Source of the DNA: Verrucomicrobia bacterium SCGC AAA164-M04
GTDB lineage: Bacteria > Verrucomicrobiota > Verrucomicrobiae > Verrucomicrobiales > Akkermansiaceae
Length of the DNA stretch: 10,148 bases
Assembly (NCBI GenBank): GCA_000383735.1
Contig: KB912151.1
Location: 8,453 to 18,600, forward strand
Direction: 5' to 3'
The notes beneath the pieces were generated by a model, which had not been told where the DNA came from, searched no databases, and saw only the letters and a program-made list of their open reading frames with translations. Of this stretch, positions 6,345 to 10,148 are shown piece after piece. The stretch's first letter is position 1. Each line of letters starts with the position of its first letter. Position numbers and translations under genes: made by a program.

Positions 6345-7316
6345 GTGAAAACGTTTCTCGTACTTCTTTTCCTAGTTCCCACTATTCAAGGCGAGATCCT
6401 TTACGACACCGACTTCGACAATTTTCCCGTAGGCGCCAATAATTGGTCTGGGAACGATGGTTGGATTTCAAACGATACCACCTCAGGTGCTCAAGCTATC
6501 GATGAAAATGTTCTCCCCTCTCTCCTAAAAACCGCGACCCTCGGCTTCGCGCAACCCACCTCTAGATTTACTTTTATCGCACTCGACCTTGAGTATGACC
6601 ACATCGCTAGTGGAAAACCTGTCGTAGAAATCGATACCCTTATTGGCATTGAGGATTCCACTAACAATCGGCGGGACGATTTTTATTTTAGTATCTATAA
6701 CGCAGACGGAGATCGCCTTGCCTCCATCCGTTTTGATAATGAGAATCCAGACACTCCTAACTCACAATTTGGAATTTGGCGCGTCAATGATACAAACCAG
6801 TTTGACACTCTGTTTGATTTTACCCTAGGAGAACTTTTCAACCTTGTCGCCACTGTCGACCTTGAGGAAAATGTCTGGTCTGCATCTATCGATGAAATTC
6901 CCATTTTCGAGAACGCCCAATTCTCAAACACGGACGCTCCTCTTGACTTCGGCTTCCTCGCCTTCGAGTGGGAACTTGCATCTCTTGCCCCATATAATTA
7001 TGGCGACAACTTTCTCCTTGTGGCCGATCTCAGTATCCAATCGATCGACAAAGATTCCCAATCGACCGGCGGCATGAATAGAATCGAGGTAACACATCAA
7101 TTCGACCCTATCGGCGGCATCAACTTAAACTGGCAAACCGCCATCGGTTGGACCGATCAAGTCGAATATTCGGACGACCTCGTCACCTGGTTCGCCGACC
7201 TCCCTGGGTCGACCTTTGAAAACTTGGCGTCTCCCACTGGCATCACTTTCTCCCAGCCTAAGGATCCGGACGAAGCCTACCGCTTTTACCGAGTAAGGCG
7301 GACAAAAACTCCTTAG
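6345..7316 (+). CDS. Secreted beta-rich (LamG/concanavalin-like) protein with verrucomicrobial-type C-terminal module
   Basis: This is a 323-residue exported protein. The start is GTG 6345, giving M-K-T-F-L-V-L-L-F-L-V-P-T-I-Q-G, a clear signal peptide (1-16). Just after it, D-F-D-N-F-P-V-G and N-D-G-W fit the opening strands of jelly-roll domains in secreted proteins of this phylum. Residues about 18-235 are rich in beta-type alternation with many Asp, Asn, Trp and Phe, consistent with a concanavalin/LamG-like sandwich. No catalytic motif is apparent. The last 80 residues form a separate module with I-N-L-N-W-Q-T ... Q-V-E-Y-S-D-D-L-V-T-W ... L-P-G-S ... R-F-Y-R-V-R-R, a pattern often seen at the C-terminus of verrucomicrobial surface or secreted proteins. 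No PEP-CTERM-type transmembrane tail follows it. It may bind polysaccharide or a cell-surface component; this is inferred. It is preceded by a terminator and a palindrome, so it has its own promoter. Confidence 0.8.
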   Translation: MKTFLVLLFLVPTIQGEILYDTDFDNFPVGANNWSGNDGWISNDTTSGAQAIDENVLPSLLKTATLGFAQPTSRFTFIALDLEYDHIASGKPVVEIDTLIGIEDSTNNRRDDFYFSIYNADGDRLASIRFDNENPDTPNSQFGIWRVNDTNQFDTLFDFTLGELFNLVATVDLEENVWSASIDEIPIFENAQFSNTDAPLDFGFLAFEWELASLAPYNYGDNFLLVADLSIQSIDKDSQSTGGMNRIEVTHQFDPIGGINLNWQTAIGWTDQVEYSDDLVTWFADLPGSTFENLASPTGITFSQPKDPDEAYRFYRVRRTKTP

Positions 7317-7326
7317 GTCAAATCAG

Positions 7327-7340
7327 CACCCAATTGGGTG
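7327..7340. repeat. 14-bp perfect palindrome in the convergent intergenic gap
   Basis: CACCCAATTGGGTG is its own reverse complement. It sits 10 bases after the stop of the 6345 gene, in the 111-base gap between that gene and the convergent histidine kinase. No T-run follows on either strand, so it does not look like a standard terminator, although it may help end transcription. No other structure was seen in this gap. Confidence 0.4.
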
Positions 7341-7427
7341 AACAGCTCCAAAGGAAAACTGGAAGCGATCGAAAACCCTTCTCAAAACTTTACGCTAAGG
7401 GCCATCGACAAAGCACCAAACTTGGAC

Positions 7428-8912
7428 TTACCCAGCCGGAAGCTTCACCTGGAAAGTCGTTCCCTTTCCGACTTCGCTTACCACCGAAATCGCTCCTCCA
7501 TGTGCTTCCACAATTGCTTTAGTGATTGGGAGGCCAAGTCCAGTTCCATTGCGCCCAGTCCGAGTGCGAGCTTTATCGACCTGATAAAACCTTTCGAAAA
7601 TGCTCTTCAGCGCCACCGACTCTATCCCCGGGCCAGTATCTTGCACCGACCAAAAAATTTCGGCCCCAATCTTATTTAGAGTGACTTCTATCTCTCCTCC
7701 CTCTCGGTTATACTTAACAGCATTACCCAATAAATTTAATAATGCCTGCCGCATTTTAGACGGATCAAATTCAGCCTTCATTGACCGGAGATTACACTTA
7801 ATCTTAATTCCTCGATCATCAGCCAGTGGCTCAATCAACTTCACTACTTCACCAGTCAAATCTTCAAGATTTCCAAGCTCGGAACGAAGATGAAATTCTC
7901 CTGAATCTACCTTGGAGAGCTCCAGCAAGCCCGAGGTCAAAGTGCGCATGTGTTGTGCCGAATCAACGCACGTTTGCAAAGCCTCCTGATACTTCTCAGG
8001 AGACCGTTCCTTGCTGAGCGCAAATTGGCTCTTGGATAGGATCACCGCAATCGGAGTCCGCATTTCATGAGAGGCATCAGCTGTAAATCGAACCTGATGC
8101 TCAAATGAAGTTTCCAACTTTTCAAAGGTTTCGTTCAGCACCATAGATAACTGCCCCAACTCGCTCCCATTCCCACTGATCTTAATACGCTCCGAAAGAT
8201 TTCCCTCTGCGATTCGATGAGCCGCTCCACTAATTACCTCGATGGGCTTCAACGATCTCCCGATCAGAAACCAACCTACCAAGAATCCTCCTACAATAAT
8301 CAAAAAACCTATCCCAATCAACTTTGTTTCAAGCTTCGAAAGGTAAGTTTCGATCGGTTTTACGGAAGTCCCCACTACTAAAGTCCCGACATTCGGACTC
8401 GCGTGGATGATTTCGCGATACCCTTGCACCGTCTCCTTCGAAACACGATCCCCTTCCCTAGAAACCTTATCTGGAAACGATCTCAGTCCCTCCGGTGAAT
8501 TCTCCGAAGCAAAACGTAGTTCACCACCCCGACTCCAGTGAATCACAAAGACCCCATTCTCCGCAAGCTCCTCCACTATTTCATCTAAGTTTACCCGGCG
8601 GCGCTCCAAAGGATCGGGCCCACGCGGACTCCGCCGACCGCCAACCTCGAGACCGGGTCGAAGCTCATCTTCAAAATCTTCCAAAAGATCCGGCCTCGGT
8701 AATCGTCGACCACGCGGAGGAGATTCGGGGCGTCTCTCCAGATTCGGCAAAAGACGCGTGATCGGATTACTCAGCTCGCGATCAAGAACCTGATATTTAA
8801 TCTCACGTTGGTTACGATGAAATGCTGCCAACAACGCCGCGATAATCACCGCCAAAAGAAGGAGATACCAAAGCTGAATACGCCAGCGAATCGATTGCGG
8901 AAAAATACCCAT
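7428..8912 (-). CDS. Sensor histidine kinase, membrane-bound, HAMP-HisKA-HATPase
   Basis: A 494-residue complete kinase that would autophosphorylate on His282 and pass phosphate to the adjacent response regulator. The first membrane helix is at about 13-31. The extracytoplasmic region runs from about 32 to 196 and contains an Arg/Pro-rich stretch (59-107). The second helix is at about 197-218 (G-F-L-I-I-V-G-G-F-L-V-G-W-F-L-I). A HAMP linker follows at about 218-272. The HisKA H-box is F-T-A-D-A-S-H-E-M-R-T-P (277-288). The ATPase domain shows the N box (N393, N397 in L-L-N-L-L-G-N-A-V-K-Y-N), G1 D-T-G-P-G-I (425-430), F box F-E-R-F-Y (439-443) and G2 G-T-G-L-G-L (456-461). All key residues are present. 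Architecture and gene order are like CusS/TctE-type kinases. The start ATG lies directly next to the regulator's stop with no spacing, implying translational coupling. The sensor region gives no clear ligand. Confidence 0.95.
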   Translation of the reverse strand: MGIFPQSIRWRIQLWYLLLLAVIIAALLAAFHRNQREIKYQVLDRELSNPITRLLPNLERRPESPPRGRRLPRPDLLEDFEDELRPGLEVGGRRSPRGPDPLERRRVNLDEIVEELAENGVFVIHWSRGGELRFASENSPEGLRSFPDKVSREGDRVSKETVQGYREIIHASPNVGTLVVGTSVKPIETYLSKLETKLIGIGFLIIVGGFLVGWFLIGRSLKPIEVISGAAHRIAEGNLSERIKISGNGSELGQLSMVLNETFEKLETSFEHQVRFTADASHEMRTPIAVILSKSQFALSKERSPEKYQEALQTCVDSAQHMRTLTSGLLELSKVDSGEFHLRSELGNLEDLTGEVVKLIEPLADDRGIKIKCNLRSMKAEFDPSKMRQALLNLLGNAVKYNREGGEIEVTLNKIGAEIFWSVQDTGPGIESVALKSIFERFYQVDKARTRTGRNGTGLGLPITKAIVEAHGGAISVVSEVGKGTTFQVKLPAG

Positions 8913-9569
8913 CTAACTTGATTTAACGATATACCCCTGACCCCGACGCGTCTTGATAAAACTTTTGCCAAATTTTTGACGTAATTTGTAAACATAAACA
9001 TCAAGCATGTTTGACATCGACTCATCATTTTCGTCGAAAAGATGGTCGTATAAAAAATCACGTGTCACGACTTCATCACGGTGCTTGATTAATAACTCTG
9101 CCATCGCAAATTCTCGTGCGGTCACCTCCACTTCCTTATCACCTAGCCGCAGAGTCTTAGCCGTCGTGTTGATCGTAACATTACCAACCGTGACCTCCGG
9201 GCAATGGTCACCGCCCTTCCTTCTCATCACCGCTCTCACCCGTGCCACCAACTCCGTCAAATCAAAAGGTTTTGCCAAATAATCATCCGCCCCATGATTC
9301 AGACCCTTTACCTTATCACACACCTGATCAAGAGCCGTCAGCATCAGGACCGGTGTCTGTTTCTCCTTACGTAATCCATCCAAGACCTCCCAGCCGTTCA
9401 TCACCGGCATCATTACATCAAGAACCACGATATCGTAATCCCAGTTCAGCGCCTTGTAGAGACCCTCTTCACCATCCGCCGATTCATCTACCGCGAAGGA
9501 TTCCTCGCGTAGCGTCTCCACCACCACCTCACGCAGATCGTCCTGATCCTCAACTACAAGCACTCTCAT
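8913..9569 (-). CDS. Response regulator, OmpR/PhoB family (winged helix)
   Basis: This is a 218-residue DNA-binding regulator of normal family length. The receiver domain (1-115) has the acidic pocket E7/D8, the phosphoacceptor D51 in V-V-L-D-V-M-M-P, the switch Thr78 and the conserved K100 in L-A-K-P-F. The OmpR-type winged helix covers about 125-218, with T-A-R-E-F-A-M-A-E-L-L (150-160), a recognition-helix region around N-M-L-D-V-Y-V-Y-K-L-R-Q-K, and the C-terminal hairpin I-K-T-R-R-G-Q-G-Y. It starts at ATG 9567-9569, with weak GAGA upstream. It is the first gene of the regulator-kinase operon, the order found in cusRS and many similar systems. When phosphorylated it should bind direct repeats at target promoters, possibly including its own in the 127-base divergent gap (9570-9696). 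The regulated genes are not known. Confidence 0.96.
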   Translation of the reverse strand: MRVLVVEDQDDLREVVVETLREESFAVDESADGEEGLYKALNWDYDIVVLDVMMPVMNGWEVLDGLRKEKQTPVLMLTALDQVCDKVKGLNHGADDYLAKPFDLTELVARVRAVMRRKGGDHCPEVTVGNVTINTTAKTLRLGDKEVEVTAREFAMAELLIKHRDEVVTRDFLYDHLFDENDESMSNMLDVYVYKLRQKFGKSFIKTRRGQGYIVKSS

Positions 9570-9696
9570 ATTTTCTCAAGCTTAGCCTGTATAACCTGAA
9601 CAGAAAATGAACAATTGTGCTCGATTCTTCCGTATTTAGCATCTGCACTCCATCTTCCCAAGTGGCCTTGTCGCTTTTTTCGACCTCATTTGATCT

Positions 9697-10148
9697 ATGT
9701 TTGGCAACTTACGTCAGCTAAAAATCACTCTCGCCTTTCTCGCGAGTGGCTCGATGGTTCACGCCAATAATTCGGAGGGTATTGAATATTTTGAAACCCA
9801 CATTCGTCCTCTCTTTGTCGAGCACTGTTACGAATGTCACTCCGCCGACGCTAAGGAGCTGAAAGCCAACCTCTACCTTGATTCACGCACCGGGTGGCAA
9901 ACCGGTGGTGACTCCGGCCCCGCTATTATCCCTGGAAAACCCGAGGACTCCCTTCTCCTCAACGCCATTTCCTACACCAATAGCGACTTAGAAATGCCAC
10001 CTAGAAACCGGCTCCCAGATTCTAAAATTCAGCATCTCAAGTCATGGATTGCGATGGGTGCCCCTGACCCTCGCGAAAAAAAAACCAATAAAACCACTAC
10101 CCAAATCGACCTCAATAAAGGGCGCCAATTTTGGTCCTTCCAACCTCC
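9697..10148 (+). CDS. Planctomycete-type cytochrome c (PSCyt1) domain protein, N-terminal part, runs off the window
   Basis: The frame opens at ATG 9697 and is still open at the window edge (150 codons seen). Residues 1-23 form a signal peptide ending V-H-A. The PSCyt1 domain follows: Y-F-E-T-H-I-R-P-L-F (31-40), haem-binding C44-Y-E-C47-H48, then P-G-K-P-E-D-S-L-L (79-87) and the M100-P-P motif, whose Met is the likely distal haem ligand. The frame then enters F-W-S-F-Q-P (145-150), the usual lead-in to the following DUF1549/PSCyt2 part of these roughly 800-1100-residue periplasmic proteins. They occur almost only in Planctomycetes and Verrucomicrobia, often beside DUF1501 or sulfatase genes, and are presumed to be redox proteins of uncertain substrate. 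The start is supported by the signal peptide. It is divergent from the response regulator, with 127 bases between them. Confidence 0.9.
   Translation, partial: MFGNLRQLKITLAFLASGSMVHANNSEGIEYFETHIRPLFVEHCYECHSADAKELKANLYLDSRTGWQTGGDSGPAIIPGKPEDSLLLNAISYTNSDLEMPPRNRLPDSKIQHLKSWIAMGAPDPREKKTNKTTTQIDLNKGRQFWSFQP

Noticed and set aside
8495..8761. Plus-strand frame of 88 codons opposite the kinase sensor domain
   Set aside because: It is a His/Pro/Ser-rich shadow of the Arg/Pro-rich coding stretch, with no start context.
1..10148. Mobile element, CRISPR array or prophage
   Set aside because: No transposase or integrase motif, no terminal inverted repeats and no regularly spaced repeats were seen on either strand.

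Overview
The window looks like chromosomal DNA from a member of the Planctomycetes-Verrucomicrobia group, most likely Verrucomicrobia. The clues are a planctomycete-type cytochrome c (PSCyt1) protein at the right edge, a secreted protein whose C-terminal module ends in a W-x4-L-PGS ... RFYRVRR pattern common in verrucomicrobial exported proteins, small ECF sigma-factor operons, and genes mostly without strong Shine-Dalgarno sequences. No RNA gene, insertion sequence, integrase, prophage gene or CRISPR array was seen.

Layout, left to right. (1) Bases 2-451 (+) hold the middle of a nucleoside:H+ symporter (MFS) gene that stops abruptly. Facing it is an HrpA-type DEAH RNA helicase (314-2938, -) whose last 42 or so codons are simply the antisense of the symporter gene. 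Both genes therefore lose their 3' ends at one point near 443-451, which marks either a deletion or an assembly chimera. (2) Bases 2939-3315 are intergenic, with one weak short ORF on the minus strand. (3) Bases 3316-4581 (+) form a tight three-gene operon: an ECF sigma factor, a 91-residue single-span membrane protein, and a 136-residue membrane-anchored extracytoplasmic protein with two LTxxQ-like motifs. In order, size and topology this resembles the parts of the CnrYXH-type transmembrane signalling systems (ECF sigma, membrane anti-sigma, periplasmic Spy/CpxP/CnrX-like sensor). (4) At 4805-5512 (+) is a second, larger membrane-anchored protein with a similar pair of motifs, preceded by a strong hairpin. 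It is followed by a secreted EF-hand protein (5548-6096) and an intrinsic terminator (6231-6258). (5) At 6345-7316 (+) is a secreted beta-rich protein with a perfect 17-bp palindrome upstream. (6) On the minus strand at 7428-9569 is an OmpR/PhoB-type response regulator followed without a gap by its histidine kinase. (7) From 9697 to the right edge (+) is the start of a PSCyt1-domain secreted protein, divergent from the two-component operon.

Read together, bases 3316-9569 are dominated by envelope signalling: one ECF-sigma/anti-sigma-like/sensor cassette, Spy-like and calcium-binding exported proteins, and a classical two-component system. No target genes such as efflux pumps or metal oxidases are in view, so the signal sensed is unknown.
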